Shown here: in pieces, positions 20,285 to 31,751 of the stretch | Layout: each line of letters begins with the position of its first letter | Numbering within the stretch: the stretch's first letter is position 1 | Assembly (NCBI GenBank): GCA_016719535.1 | Contig: JADJYX010000022.1 | Location: forward strand, 124,001 to 188,000 | DNA length: 64,000 nucleotides | DNA from: Rubrivivax sp. | GTDB taxonomy: Bacteria > Pseudomonadota > Gammaproteobacteria > Burkholderiales > Burkholderiaceae_C | Direction of reading: 5' to 3' | Program-made: the position numbers and the translations under genes | Notes under the pieces: model-generated | What the model was told of the DNA's origin: nothing | Seen by the model: the letters and a program-made list of their open reading frames with translations, nothing else | Database searches by the model: none

Positions 20285-21648
20285 CAACACGCAGTGTTGC
20301 GGCGGAGACTCATGTCGCGCAGCGACGTGATGTCGAAGCCAATCCCATCCAGGTCGGTCTTCTCGGCATCGGCACCGTCGGCAGCGGCACCTTCCAGGTG
20401 CTGCAGCGCAACCAGGCGGAGATCCGCCGCCGCGCCGGCCGGGGCATCCAGATCACCATGGTGGCCGACCTCGATACCGCTCGCGCCAAGGCCATCGTCG
20501 GCGACGCCGCGCAGGTGGTGAACGACGCCCGTGCGGTGATCGCCAACCCCGCGATCGACATCGTCGTCGAGCTGATCGGCGGCTATGGCATCGCCAAGGC
20601 GCTGGTGCTGGAAGCGATCGCTGCCGGCAAGCACGTGGTCACCGCCAACAAGGCCCTGCTGGCCGTGCACGGCACCGAGATCTTCGAGGCCGCGCGCGCC
20701 AGGGGCGTGATCGTCGCCTTCGAAGCCGCGGTGGCCGGCGGCATCCCGATCATCAAGGCGCTGCGCGAGGGCCTGACGGCCAACCGCATCGACTGGGTGG
20801 CCGGCATCATCAACGGCACCACCAACTTCATCCTGTCGGAGATGCGGGCCAAGGGCCTGGATTTCGGCGCCGTGCTGAAGCAGGCGCAGGACCTGGGTTA
20901 TGCCGAGGCCGACCCCACCTTCGACATCGAAGGCATCGACGCCGCGCACAAGGCGACCATCATGTCGGCCATCGCCTTCGGCATCCCGGTGCAGTTCGAC
21001 AAGGCCTACGTCGAGGGCATCACGGCGCTGCAGGCGGCCGACATCCGCTATGCCGAGCAGCTGGGCTACCGCATCAAGCTGCTGGGCATCATGCGCCGCC
21101 GTCCGTCCGGCATCGAGCTGCGCGTGCACCCCACGCTGATCCCCAGCCAGCGCCTGATCGCCAATGTCGAGGGCGCGATGAATGCCGTGGTGGTGCAGGG
21201 CGACGCGGTGGGCACCACGCTGTACTACGGCAAGGGCGCCGGCAGCGAACCCACGGCCAGCGCGGTGATCGCCGACCTGGTCGACATCACGCGGCTGCAC
21301 ACCGCCGACCCCGACCACCGCGTGCCGCACCTGGCCTTCCAGCCGGGCGAGCTGGCGGCGACGCCGATCCTGCCGATCGACGAGGTGGTCACCGCCTTCT
21401 ACCTGCGCCTGGTGGTGGCCGACAAGGCGGGGGTCCTCGCGCGCATCACCGGCATCCTGGCCGACAACGACATCAGCATCGACGCCGTGCTGCAGCGTGA
21501 ATCGGCCGAGGGCGAGAAGCAGACCGACCTCATCATCCTCACGCACGACACCGTCGAGGGCCGCATGAAGGCCGCGCTGGCGCAGATGCAGGCGCTGCCC
21601 ACGGTGCTGGCGCCGATCGTGCGCATCCGCAAGGAAGAGTTGTCTTGA
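20281..21648 (+). CDS. hom: Homoserine dehydrogenase
   Basis: Converts aspartate semialdehyde to homoserine, the branch point to threonine and methionine. The 455-residue protein has the nucleotide motif GLLGIGTVGSGT (26-37), the substrate motif AGIINGTTNFIL and the catalytic-domain segment YAEADPTFDIEGIDAAHK. A C-terminal ACT domain (about 370-455) suggests threonine feedback. The ATG overlaps the aminotransferase stop (ATGA); the stop overlaps the TTG start of thrC (TTGA), so translation of all three is coupled. Confidence 0.96.
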   Translation: MTTRSVAAETHVAQRRDVEANPIQVGLLGIGTVGSGTFQVLQRNQAEIRRRAGRGIQITMVADLDTARAKAIVGDAAQVVNDARAVIANPAIDIVVELIGGYGIAKALVLEAIAAGKHVVTANKALLAVHGTEIFEAARARGVIVAFEAAVAGGIPIIKALREGLTANRIDWVAGIINGTTNFILSEMRAKGLDFGAVLKQAQDLGYAEADPTFDIEGIDAAHKATIMSAIAFGIPVQFDKAYVEGITALQAADIRYAEQLGYRIKLLGIMRRRPSGIELRVHPTLIPSQRLIANVEGAMNAVVVQGDAVGTTLYYGKGAGSEPTASAVIADLVDITRLHTADPDHRVPHLAFQPGELAATPILPIDEVVTAFYLRLVVADKAGVLARITGILADNDISIDAVLQRESAEGEKQTDLIILTHDTVEGRMKAALAQMQALPTVLAPIVRIRKEELS

Positions 21649-23054
21649 AATACCTCAGCACCCGCGGCGACCGCACGCTGCGCGGCTTCTCGGACATCCT
21701 GCTCGAAGGCCTGGCACCCGACGGCGGCCTCTACCTGCCGACGCATTACCCGAGGGTCGACGACGCCACGCTGACCCGCTGGCGCGGACTGGCCTATGCC
21801 GATCTGGCCTTCGAAATCCTCTCGCTCTACATCGACGACATCCCGGCCCCCGACCTCAAGCGGCTGTGCCACGCCACCTACACCGCGGCCACCTTCGGCA
21901 GCGAAGCCATCGTGCCGCTGAAGCCCCTGGAAGACGGCGTCTACCTCCAGGCCCTGTCCAACGGCCCGACGCTGGCCTTCAAGGACATGGCGATGCAGCT
22001 GCTGGGCCAGCTGTTCGAATACGAACTGGGCCGCCGCGGCGAGGAGATCAACATCCTCGGCGCCACCAGCGGCGACACCGGCAGCGCGGCCGAATATGCG
22101 ATGCGCGGCAAGCACGGCGTGCGTGTCTTCATGCTCAGCCCGCATGGCCGCATGAGCCCGTTCCAGCAGGCGCAGATGTTCAGCCTGCAAGACGCCAACA
22201 TCCACAACATCGCCATCGAGGGTGTGTTCGACGACTGCCAGGACATCGTCAAGGCGGTCAGCAACGACCTCGACTTCAAGCGCCGCCACAAGATCGGCAC
22301 CGTCAATTCGATCAACTGGGCGCGGTTGCTGGCACAGGTCGTCTACTACTTCGCGGGCTATTTCCAGGCGACGAAGACCAACGACCAGACCGTCAGCTTC
22401 GCGGTGCCCTCGGGCAATTTCGGCAACATCTGCGCCGGCCACGTGGCGCGTTGCATGGGCCTGCCGATTCACAGGCTGGTGCTGGCCACCAACGAGAACG
22501 ACGTGCTCGACGAATTCTTCCGCACCGGCACCTATCGTGTGCGCGGCAGCAGCGAGACCTTCGAGACCTCCAGCCCGTCGATGGACATCAGCAAGGCCAG
22601 CAATTTCGAGCGCTTCGTCTTCGACCTGCTCGGCCGCAACGGCGCGCGCACGGCCGAGCTCTTCGGCCCGAAACTGGCGAAGGAGGGTGGCTTTTCGCTG
22701 ACGCCGGCCGAATTCGAGCCCGTCGCATCCTTCGGCTTCGTCTCCGGCAAGAGCACGCACGCCGACCGCCTGGCCACCATCCGCGACACCTGGCAGCGCT
22801 TCGGCATGATGATCGATACCCACACCGCCGATGGCCTGAAGGTGGCGCGCCGTTTCGTGAGGCCCGGCGTGCCGATGCTGGTGCTGGAGACCGCGCTGCC
22901 GGCCAAATTTGCCGCCACCATCCAGGAGGCGCTGGGCCGCGAGCCCGAGCGCCCGGCGGCCTTGCAGGGCATCGAGAGCCTGCCCAGGCGCTTCACCGTG
23001 ATGCCGGTCGACGCGGCGGCGGTCATGCGCTACATCGAGACCCACTGTCACTGA
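21645..23054 (+). CDS. thrC: Threonine synthase
   Basis: PLP enzyme turning O-phosphohomoserine into threonine; 469 residues, the long form of the family. The PLP lysine is Lys113 in NGPTLAFKDMAMQ, and the phosphate-binding loop SGDTGSAA is present. The start is TTG at 21645, overlapping the hom stop; no other start fits the conserved N-terminus MKYLSTRG. moeA begins 15 bases after the stop, so the threonine genes may be transcribed together with molybdenum cofactor genes. Confidence 0.96.
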   Translation: MKYLSTRGDRTLRGFSDILLEGLAPDGGLYLPTHYPRVDDATLTRWRGLAYADLAFEILSLYIDDIPAPDLKRLCHATYTAATFGSEAIVPLKPLEDGVYLQALSNGPTLAFKDMAMQLLGQLFEYELGRRGEEINILGATSGDTGSAAEYAMRGKHGVRVFMLSPHGRMSPFQQAQMFSLQDANIHNIAIEGVFDDCQDIVKAVSNDLDFKRRHKIGTVNSINWARLLAQVVYYFAGYFQATKTNDQTVSFAVPSGNFGNICAGHVARCMGLPIHRLVLATNENDVLDEFFRTGTYRVRGSSETFETSSPSMDISKASNFERFVFDLLGRNGARTAELFGPKLAKEGGFSLTPAEFEPVASFGFVSGKSTHADRLATIRDTWQRFGMMIDTHTADGLKVARRFVRPGVPMLVLETALPAKFAATIQEALGREPERPAALQGIESLPRRFTVMPVDAAAVMRYIETHCH

Positions 23055-23069
23055 ACCTCACTGATTCCG

Positions 23070-24317
23070 ATGGCCGACAAACGACAGCTGATGTCGCTCG
23101 ACGAGGTGCTGCAGCGCCTGGCCGCCGGCGCCGCCGCGCACCCGATCGCCGACACCGAGACCGTGGCCACCTTCGATGCGCTCGGCCGCGTGCTGGCCTT
23201 ACCGGTGACCAGCGGCCTGGACGTGCCGCCCGCGGACAACACCTCGATGGACGGTTATGCGCTGCACCATGCCGACGTGCCCGCCGCCGGCACCGTGCTG
23301 CCGGTGGCACAGCGCCTTCCGGCCGGCGTGGTCGGCCGCCCGCTGGCGCGTGGCACGGTCGCACGCATCTTCACCGGCGCGCAGGTGCCTCCGGGTGCCA
23401 CCGCGGTGGTGATGCAGGAGCAGTGCGAGGCCATCGCGGGTGAAGGACTCGGCGCGGTGCGCATCGACGCCGTGCCCGCCGACGGTCAGTGGGTCCGCCG
23501 CCGTGGCGAGGACGTGCAGCAAGGCGCCGTGGTGCTGGCAGCGGGAACCCGCCTCACGCCGCAGGCGCTGGGCCTGGCCGCCTCGGTGGGTGCCGCCACC
23601 CTGCGCGTTCGCCGCCGTCCGCGCGTGGCGCTGTTTTCCACCGGCGACGAACTGGTGATGCCCGGCGAGCCGCTCAGGCCCGGCGCCATCTACAACTCCA
23701 ACCGCTTCATGCTGCGCGGCCTGCTGCAGGCCGCCGGCTGCGAGGTGACCGACCTCGGCATCGTGCCCGACCGGCGCGATGCCACGGTCGAGGCGGTGCG
23801 CATGGCCGCGGCCGGCCACGACCTCATCCTCACCTCGGGCGGCGTTTCCACCGGCGAGGAGGATCACATCCGCCCCGCGGTCGAATCGCAGGGCTGGATC
23901 GAAAACTGGCAGGTCGCCATCAAGCCGGGCAAGCCGCTGGCCTTCGGCGGCGTGCGGCGTGCCGATGGATCCTCCGCGCTGTTCGTGGGCCTGCCCGGCA
24001 ATCCGGTGTCGAGCTTCGTCAATTTCCTGCTCGCGGTGGCGCCGGTGCTGCGCGTGATGCAGGGCGCCGATGGCGCGCTGCCGCGCGGCGTGGCCGTGCG
24101 CGCCGGCTTCGACTGGCCGCGTGCCGACAGGCGCCGCGAATTCCTGCGCGCGCGCTTCAACGCCGACGGTGCGCTCGAACTCTTTGCCAACCAGAGCTCG
24201 GGCGTGCTGACCTCGGCGGTGTGGGCCGACGGCCTGGTCGACAACCCGCCGGGGCAGGTGGTCGCACGCGGTGACAGCGTGCGCTTCCTGTCCTTTGCCG
24301 AATTGCTGGGGCGCTGA
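23070..24317 (+). CDS. moeA: Molybdopterin molybdenumtransferase
   Basis: Inserts molybdate into adenylylated molybdopterin, the last step of Moco synthesis. The 415-residue protein shows family motifs DNTSMDGYAL, RIFTGAQVPPGA, STGDELV, TSGGVSTGEEDH and LPGNPVSSFVNF in the usual order. It is sometimes called Glp for gephyrin-like. The moaD ATG overlaps its stop by one base (TGATG). Context with moaD and moaE shows a Moco cluster, with moaA and its NlpC/P60 neighbour about 11 kb away on the other strand. Confidence 0.95.
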   Translation: MADKRQLMSLDEVLQRLAAGAAAHPIADTETVATFDALGRVLALPVTSGLDVPPADNTSMDGYALHHADVPAAGTVLPVAQRLPAGVVGRPLARGTVARIFTGAQVPPGATAVVMQEQCEAIAGEGLGAVRIDAVPADGQWVRRRGEDVQQGAVVLAAGTRLTPQALGLAASVGAATLRVRRRPRVALFSTGDELVMPGEPLRPGAIYNSNRFMLRGLLQAAGCEVTDLGIVPDRRDATVEAVRMAAAGHDLILTSGGVSTGEEDHIRPAVESQGWIENWQVAIKPGKPLAFGGVRRADGSSALFVGLPGNPVSSFVNFLLAVAPVLRVMQGADGALPRGVAVRAGFDWPRADRRREFLRARFNADGALELFANQSSGVLTSAVWADGLVDNPPGQVVARGDSVRFLSFAELLGR

Positions 24318-24568
24318 TGCAGGTGCAGGTGCGCTATTTCGCCTCGCTGCGCGAGGCGCTGGGTGCCGGCGAAGCGGTCGAGATCGAAGCCGGCAGCAAC
24401 CTCGGCCAGCTGCGTGATGCGCTGATCGCGCGCGGCGGTGCGCATGCGCAGGCGCTGGCGCGCGGGCGTGCGCTGCGCTGCGCGCTCAACCAGGTGATGG
24501 CCGACGAGGCGACGGTGATCGGCGACGGCGCCGAGATCGCCTTCTTCCCGCCGGTCACCGGCGGCTGA
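24317..24568 (+). CDS. moaD: Molybdopterin synthase small subunit
   Basis: Ubiquitin-like sulfur carrier of 83 residues, the small subunit of molybdopterin synthase. It ends with the required Gly-Gly (FFPPVTGG) that is thiocarboxylated and docks into MoaE. The beta-grasp start VQVRYFASLREALG is typical. Start overlaps the moeA stop by one base; moaE follows after 108 bases. Confidence 0.95.
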   Translation: MQVQVRYFASLREALGAGEAVEIEAGSNLGQLRDALIARGGAHAQALARGRALRCALNQVMADEATVIGDGAEIAFFPPVTGG

Positions 24569-24676
24569 TCCGCCGGGCTGCCGCCGCTGCCGGCGTGCAC
24601 CGCGCAGGGGCTGGCCACGGGGAAAAGTCGACCCGTCAGGGTGCCCCGGGGAAGCGGTGCGACAATTTGACCGCGC

Positions 24677-25168
24677 ATGACCCGTCCCGCCCGCGTCCGC
24701 ATCCAGGCTGCCGATTTCGACCTCTCGACCGAGGTCGCCGCGCTGCGTGCCGACGATCCGGCGGTGGGCGCGGTCGCCAGCTTCATCGGCACCGTGCGCG
24801 ACCGCAACGCCGGCGGCCCCGGCGAGGTGCAGGCGATGGAGCTCGAGCACTACCCCGGCATGACCGAGAAGGCCATCGAGGCGATGATCGACGCCGCCCA
24901 CGCGCGCTTCGACATCCGTGCCGCGCGCGTCGTGCACCGGGTGGGCCCGCTGCTGCCGCGCGACCAGATCGTGCTGGTCGCGGTGTCGTCGGCGCACCGC
25001 GGCCAGGCCTTCCAGGCCTGCGAATTCCTGATGGACTATCTGAAGACGCAGGCCCCGTTCTGGAAGAAGGAAGCCACCGCCGAGGGGGCACGCTGGGTCG
25101 ACGCCCGCGTGGCCGACGACGCCGCCCTGGCGCGCTGGGGCATCCAGGCCGGCAACGCCGCCGCCTGA
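24677..25168 (+). CDS. moaE: Molybdopterin synthase catalytic subunit
   Basis: Large subunit that converts cyclic pyranopterin phosphate to molybdopterin using MoaD thiocarboxylate. The 163-residue protein shows GAVASFIGTVRD, MELEHYPGMTEKAI, HRVGPLLPRDQIVLVAVSSAHR and the active-site region LKTQAPFWKKE, with both lysines present. It lies downstream of moaD after a 108-base gap without an obvious terminator. The flavin reductase gene follows after 8 bases. Confidence 0.95.
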   Translation: MTRPARVRIQAADFDLSTEVAALRADDPAVGAVASFIGTVRDRNAGGPGEVQAMELEHYPGMTEKAIEAMIDAAHARFDIRAARVVHRVGPLLPRDQIVLVAVSSAHRGQAFQACEFLMDYLKTQAPFWKKEATAEGARWVDARVADDAALARWGIQAGNAAA

Positions 25169-25176
25169 AAGGCCCG

Positions 25177-25680
25177 ATGCCGCCCGACCGCCTTGCTGCA
25201 CCGTCCGACCCGCATGCCCTGCGCCACGCGCTGGGTCGTTTTGCCACCGGGGTGACCATCGTCACCACGCTCGCACCCGACGGGCACCCGATCGGATTGA
25301 CGGTCAATTCCTTCAATTCGCTGTCGCTGGACCCGCCGCTGGTGCTGTGGTCGTTGCGCCGCAGCAGCCCCAGCCTGGCGGCCTTTCGCGCCGCGCCGCG
25401 CTTTGCCGTCAATGTGCTGGCGGAGTCGCAGATCGAGCTGTCGCGCAGCTTCGCGTCCAAGGTGGCGCACCGGTTTGCCGACGGCCCCTGGCGGCGCGGC
25501 GACGATGGCGTGCCGGTGCTCAGCGGCGCGGCCGCCTGCTTCCTGTGCGAAACGGCCTCGCACCAGGAGGCCGGCGACCATGAACTCTTCATCGGCCGCG
25601 TGCTGCACATGAGCGACAGCCATGAGCCGCCACTGCTGTTCCAGGGCGGGCGTTACCGGCGCCTGGGGCCGGTGCTCTGA
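25177..25680 (+). CDS. Flavin reductase family protein
   Basis: A 167-residue FMN-binding split-barrel protein of the HpaC/FRP-like group that reduces free flavin with NAD(P)H or serves as partner to a flavin monooxygenase. Visible motifs: RFATGVTIVTT, LTVNSFNSLSLDPPLVLWS and FAVNVLAESQ, which form the flavin site, and GDHELFIGRV near the end. No monooxygenase gene is adjacent, so its partner is unknown. The ATG at 25177 is 8 bases after moaE. It ends the run started by the aminotransferase gene; clpB has its own heat-shock promoter. Confidence 0.9.
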   Translation: MPPDRLAAPSDPHALRHALGRFATGVTIVTTLAPDGHPIGLTVNSFNSLSLDPPLVLWSLRRSSPSLAAFRAAPRFAVNVLAESQIELSRSFASKVAHRFADGPWRRGDDGVPVLSGAAACFLCETASHQEAGDHELFIGRVLHMSDSHEPPLLFQGGRYRRLGPVL

Positions 25681-25722
25681 CCGGCTTGGCAGCCGGCGCA
25701 GGCTGCCTCGCGGCATGTCCCG

Positions 25723-25751
25723 CTTGAAAACGCGGGTTTGGTGCCCCATGT
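25723..25751 (+). promoter_or_regulatory. Sigma-32 heat-shock promoter of clpB
   Basis: CTTGAAA (25723-25729), a 14-base spacer and CCCCATGT (25744-25751) match the RpoH consensus almost perfectly. Transcription would begin near 25758, leaving a short leader with the GGAGGA ribosome site at 25764-25769 before the ATG at 25776. Confidence 0.9.
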
Positions 25752-25775
25752 CGGCTGCAGACCGGAGGACACCCC

Positions 25776-28370
<2,595 letters not shown>

Positions 28371-28379
28371 GCGCCCGCA

Positions 28380-28399
28380 GGGCCGGCGGCGGCCGGCCC
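28380..28399. terminator. Hairpin between clpB and the 28411 gene
   Basis: GGGCCGGC (28380-28387), loop GGCG and GCCGGCCC (28392-28399) form a perfect 8-bp stem 10 bases after the clpB stop, between convergent genes. No U tract follows. Confidence 0.45.
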
Positions 28400-28410
28400 G
28401 CGGCCCGGAT

Positions 28411-29574
28411 TCAGGCCGGGTCCAGCCGCTGAAGCTGTGCGCGTGCCAGCGTCAGGTTGCCGGTGGCGGCATCGAGCACTGCATGCAGCACCACGCCCGG
28501 CTGGCGTGGCAGCGCGCGCAGCAGCACGTGGTGGGTGGGGTAGCTGAGGCTGGCCTCCAGCACGTCGGCACCGCTGCCCATCTGGATGCCGATGCCGCTG
28601 GCGGTGGCCAGCAGCTGTTCACCCACCGACTGCAGGCGTTCGGCCGAGGGTTGACCACCGGCATGCGCCAGCGGCTTGCCATCGATGCGATCGAAGACGC
28701 AGCAGCTGATCATGCCCTTGACGCTGGCGCAACGCTGCACATAGTCGAACCAGTTGATGCCGCCGGGCGTGCGCCGCAGGCCCATCGGCTGCGTCGGCTC
28801 CTCGTCGTCGGCCGCCGCCGATGGCGGCTGGGCCGACGCCGCCGGTGCGGGCGCCACGCCGTCGAGCTGGTTCCAGGTGCTGCCGATGAAGGACCAGGCG
28901 TCGGTCGGGCGCGCCACGCGCGGTGTCACCTGCACGTGCAGGCCGGTGGCCGAAAAGCTGTTGGCAAAACCGCTGACCGGCGCCGGCGAGCCCAGCGGGA
29001 TCATCAGCATCTGCCGGTTGGGCCAGCGGTCGTGGTGGGCCGCATCCAGCAACGGCTGCAGCGCCGCCGCCAACGCATGCGGTGGCAGTTCGCCGAACAC
29101 CAGCACCGCCAGCCGTGCATGCGAGACCAGCACGCGCGCGATCTGCTGGCGGGCGTGGCTGTCGGCGTCGACATCGGTGCTGTAGACGCGCAGCGCCGAG
29201 CCGTCGGAGCCGCCGATCTCGATGAAAGGCAGCGTCGCCAGCGCCACGCCCTGGCCTTGGCGGCGCACCGCCAGCCGCATCACCTTGCCGGTGGTGGCCG
29301 CCATCGCCTGCAGCAGCCGCAGCGACGAACTGGTGCCGACGTCATGCAGCGCGATGTAGCTGGGTGCCAGCCGCTCCAGCTCGCGCTGCAGCGCGGCCGC
29401 CGGGTCGTCGGCGACGAAGAGTTCGACCTGCTCGTCGGTCAGCCGGCGGCCGACATCGCGGCTCTGGCCCAGGTAGGCATCGCGGTCGCGCACGATCTGC
29501 GTCGCCGGTGCCGCGAGCTCGTCGGGGTCGGGCCGGCGGGTCGGCGCGGGGCTGTGATGCGAGGGGTGTGACAT
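28411..29574 (-). CDS. Hypothetical protein with roadblock-like C-terminus
   Basis: A 387-residue protein I do not recognise with certainty. No signal peptide or membrane span is seen. The N-terminal 240 residues look globular (AAALQRELERLAPSYIAL, GKVMRLAVRRQGQGVALATL). A Pro/Ala linker (about 245-265) precedes a 120-residue C-terminal module (NWFDYVQRCASVKGMISCCVFDRIDGKPLAHAG region) whose pattern resembles roadblock/LC7 domains used by small-GTPase systems. That resemblance is by eye only. The ATG at 29574 is divergent from nadB with 121 bases between. Confidence 0.7.
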   Translation of the reverse strand: MSHPSHHSPAPTRRPDPDELAAPATQIVRDRDAYLGQSRDVGRRLTDEQVELFVADDPAAALQRELERLAPSYIALHDVGTSSSLRLLQAMAATTGKVMRLAVRRQGQGVALATLPFIEIGGSDGSALRVYSTDVDADSHARQQIARVLVSHARLAVLVFGELPPHALAAALQPLLDAAHHDRWPNRQMLMIPLGSPAPVSGFANSFSATGLHVQVTPRVARPTDAWSFIGSTWNQLDGVAPAPAASAQPPSAAADDEEPTQPMGLRRTPGGINWFDYVQRCASVKGMISCCVFDRIDGKPLAHAGGQPSAERLQSVGEQLLATASGIGIQMGSGADVLEASLSYPTHHVLLRALPRQPGVVLHAVLDAATGNLTLARAQLQRLDPA

Positions 29575-29695
29575 GGCGTGCGGTGCGGCATCATAGGCGC
29601 CCGCCGGCTGGCCAGGCTGTGGAACAACACCGGACGCCAGCGCCAGATGCCAAGACCACCCTACCTCGAGGCGAACCCTTCGCCCACGCTCCATC

Positions 29696-31339
29696 ATGAA
29701 CCTTGACCCCGCTGATCGACCTCCGGTGGTGATCGTCGGTGCCGGCCTGGCCGGCCTGACGGTGGCGCTGGAACTGGCCGCCAGCCAGCGCGTGGTGGTG
29801 CTGGCCAAGCGCGAACTCGGCGAAGGCGCCACCGCCTGGGCGCAGGGCGGCATCGTCGGCGTGCTCGGGCGTGACGACAGCATCGAGTCGCACGTGCGCG
29901 ACACCCAGGATGCCGGCGCCGGGCTGGTGGACGAAAACACCGCGCGCTTCATCGCCGAGCACAGTGCCGCGGCAGTCGAATGGCTGGTTGGCGCCGGCGT
30001 GCCGTTTTCGCCCGACCCCGAGGGTCCGCTGGGCCTGCACCTGACGCGCGAAGGCGGCCATGCGGTTCGCCGCATCGCCCACGCCGCCGACGCCACCGGC
30101 CGTGCCATCCACGAGGCGCTGCTGGCGCGCGCCGCCGCGCACCCGAACATCACGCTGCGCCGGCGCTGGATGGCGGTGGACCTGATCACCTCGCGCCACC
30201 TGCAGCGCCAGGAGCCGCCGCGCTGCTACGGCGTCTACGCGCTCGACATCGACGGCCGGCGTGTCGAGACGCTGGCCGCCGCCGCGGTGGTGCTGGCCAG
30301 CGGCGGCGTGGGCAAGGTCTACCGCTACACCAGCAACCCCGATACCGCCACCGGCGACGGCATCGCGATGGCCTGGCGCGCCGGCTGCCGCGTCGGCAAC
30401 ATGGAATTCATCCAGTTCCACCCCACCTGCCTGTACCACCCGCAGGAGCGCAGCTTCCTCATCACCGAGGCGCTGCGCGGCGAAGGCGCGCAACTGCGGC
30501 TGCCCACCGGCAACGGCCCCGGCGAGCGCTTCATGGCCGCGCACGACCCGCGGCTGGAACTGGCGCCGCGCGACATCGTCGCCCGCGCGATCGACTTCGA
30601 GATGAAGAAGCACGGCTTCGACCACGTGTGGCTGGACGCCAGGCCCATCGTGGCCGAGAAGGGCGAGGCCTTTCTGAAGGATCACTTCCCGACCATCCAT
30701 GCACGCTGCCTGGCGCTGGGCATCGACATCGTGCGCCAGCCGATCCCGGTGGTGCCGGCGGCGCACTACACCTGCGGCGGCGTGGTCACCGATCTCGACG
30801 GCCGCGCCGATCTGGCCGGCCTGTATGCGGTCGGCGAGGCCACCTATACCGGCCTGCACGGCGCCAACCGCCTGGCCAGCAATTCACTGCTGGAATGCGT
30901 GGTGCTGGGCCGCACCTGCGCCGCGCGCATCGCCGCCACCGCGGCCAGCGACCAGCCCGCGCTGCCCGACTGGGACGAGAGCCAGGTCGAGGACGCCGAC
31001 GAGCAGGTCGTCATCAGCCACAACTGGGACGAACTGCGGCTGCTGATGTGGAATTACGTCGGCATCGTGCGCACCAACAAGCGGCTGGCGCGGGCGCTGC
31101 ACCGCATCGAGCTGCTGCGTGGCGAGATCGACGACTACTACGCCAATTTCCGCGTCACGCGCGACCTGCTGGAGCTGCGCAACCTGGTCGACTGCGCCGA
31201 CCTGATCGTGCGCTCGGCATTGCGCCGCCACGAAAGCCGCGGCCTGCACTTCAGCCGCGACTACCCGCAGTCGCTGCCGGTCAGCTTCCCGACGGTGCTG
31301 ATGCGGCCGCCGCGCGGCAGCGGCACGCCCTACGACTGA
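29696..31339 (+). CDS. nadB: L-aspartate oxidase
   Basis: FAD enzyme oxidising L-aspartate to iminoaspartate, the first step of de novo NAD synthesis. The 547-residue protein has the dinucleotide motif VVIVGAGLAGLTVALELA near the N-terminus, the family motif EFIQFHPTCLY, the HYTCGGVVTDLDGR segment and GLHGANRLASNSLLE, followed by the three-helix C-terminal domain. nadA is 413 bases away on the opposite strand, with comFB between them. Its start ATG at 29696 follows no strong ribosome site. Confidence 0.96.
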   Translation: MNLDPADRPPVVIVGAGLAGLTVALELAASQRVVVLAKRELGEGATAWAQGGIVGVLGRDDSIESHVRDTQDAGAGLVDENTARFIAEHSAAAVEWLVGAGVPFSPDPEGPLGLHLTREGGHAVRRIAHAADATGRAIHEALLARAAAHPNITLRRRWMAVDLITSRHLQRQEPPRCYGVYALDIDGRRVETLAAAAVVLASGGVGKVYRYTSNPDTATGDGIAMAWRAGCRVGNMEFIQFHPTCLYHPQERSFLITEALRGEGAQLRLPTGNGPGERFMAAHDPRLELAPRDIVARAIDFEMKKHGFDHVWLDARPIVAEKGEAFLKDHFPTIHARCLALGIDIVRQPIPVVPAAHYTCGGVVTDLDGRADLAGLYAVGEATYTGLHGANRLASNSLLECVVLGRTCAARIAATAASDQPALPDWDESQVEDADEQVVISHNWDELRLLMWNYVGIVRTNKRLARALHRIELLRGEIDDYYANFRVTRDLLELRNLVDCADLIVRSALRRHESRGLHFSRDYPQSLPVSFPTVLMRPPRGSGTPYD

Positions 31340-31344
31340 AGGCG

Positions 31345-31418
31345 CTCAGGCGCGGGCGCGCATCGCCACGCGGGGCTGCGCCCTCAGGCGCGGGCGCGCA
31401 TCGCCACACGGGCCTGCA
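31345..31418. repeat. Tandem duplication of the comFB 3' end
   Basis: CTCAGGCGCGGGCGCGCAT... occurs at 31345 and again at 31383, offset 38 bases. The first 25 bases are identical and the next 11 differ at three positions. The second copy is the 3' end of comFB (its stop and last codons); the first lies in the gap to nadB. The 38-base offset is not a multiple of three. Confidence 0.85.
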
Positions 31419-31674
31419 CGAAGCCGAAGGCATGGGCGACCGCCTCGGCGACATGGTGCTCGGTGGTCTGGCGCTCCTTGTCGCTGAGGTAGAAGGCAAA
31501 GTCGACCTCGTGGCGGATGTAGCGCGGCTGCAGGCGGTTGAGCGCCACGCAGGCCACGTCGGCCAGCAGATCGGGGTCGTCGGCCAGCCCGGGGTGCTGG
31601 GGTGCGTGGGCGGCCACGGCCTCCCACACCGCCCGTTCGTTGGCATTGCGGACCGATGAAAAGTCGATGCTCAT
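31384..31674 (-). CDS. ComFB family protein
   Basis: A 96-residue protein matching the late-competence ComFB family: LADVACVALNRLQPRYIRHEVDFAFYL is the core, with NANERAVWEAV at the N-terminus. ComFB members in cyanobacteria have been reported as cyclic dinucleotide receptors; the function in proteobacteria is open. It sits between nadB and nadA (convergent with nadB, 77 bases downstream of nadA on the same strand), so it could be co-transcribed with nadA. The C-terminal RVAMRARA-encoding sequence is duplicated just past the stop. Confidence 0.85.
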   Translation of the reverse strand: MSIDFSSVRNANERAVWEAVAAHAPQHPGLADDPDLLADVACVALNRLQPRYIRHEVDFAFYLSDKERQTTEHHVAEAVAHAFGFVQARVAMRARA

Positions 31675-31751
31675 GGCGCACCCTCGCTGCTGCTTGGCTG
31701 GCCGCTTTATCGGCCGCCGCACCGGCGGGCTTGAGGCCGTCGCGGACCGTT

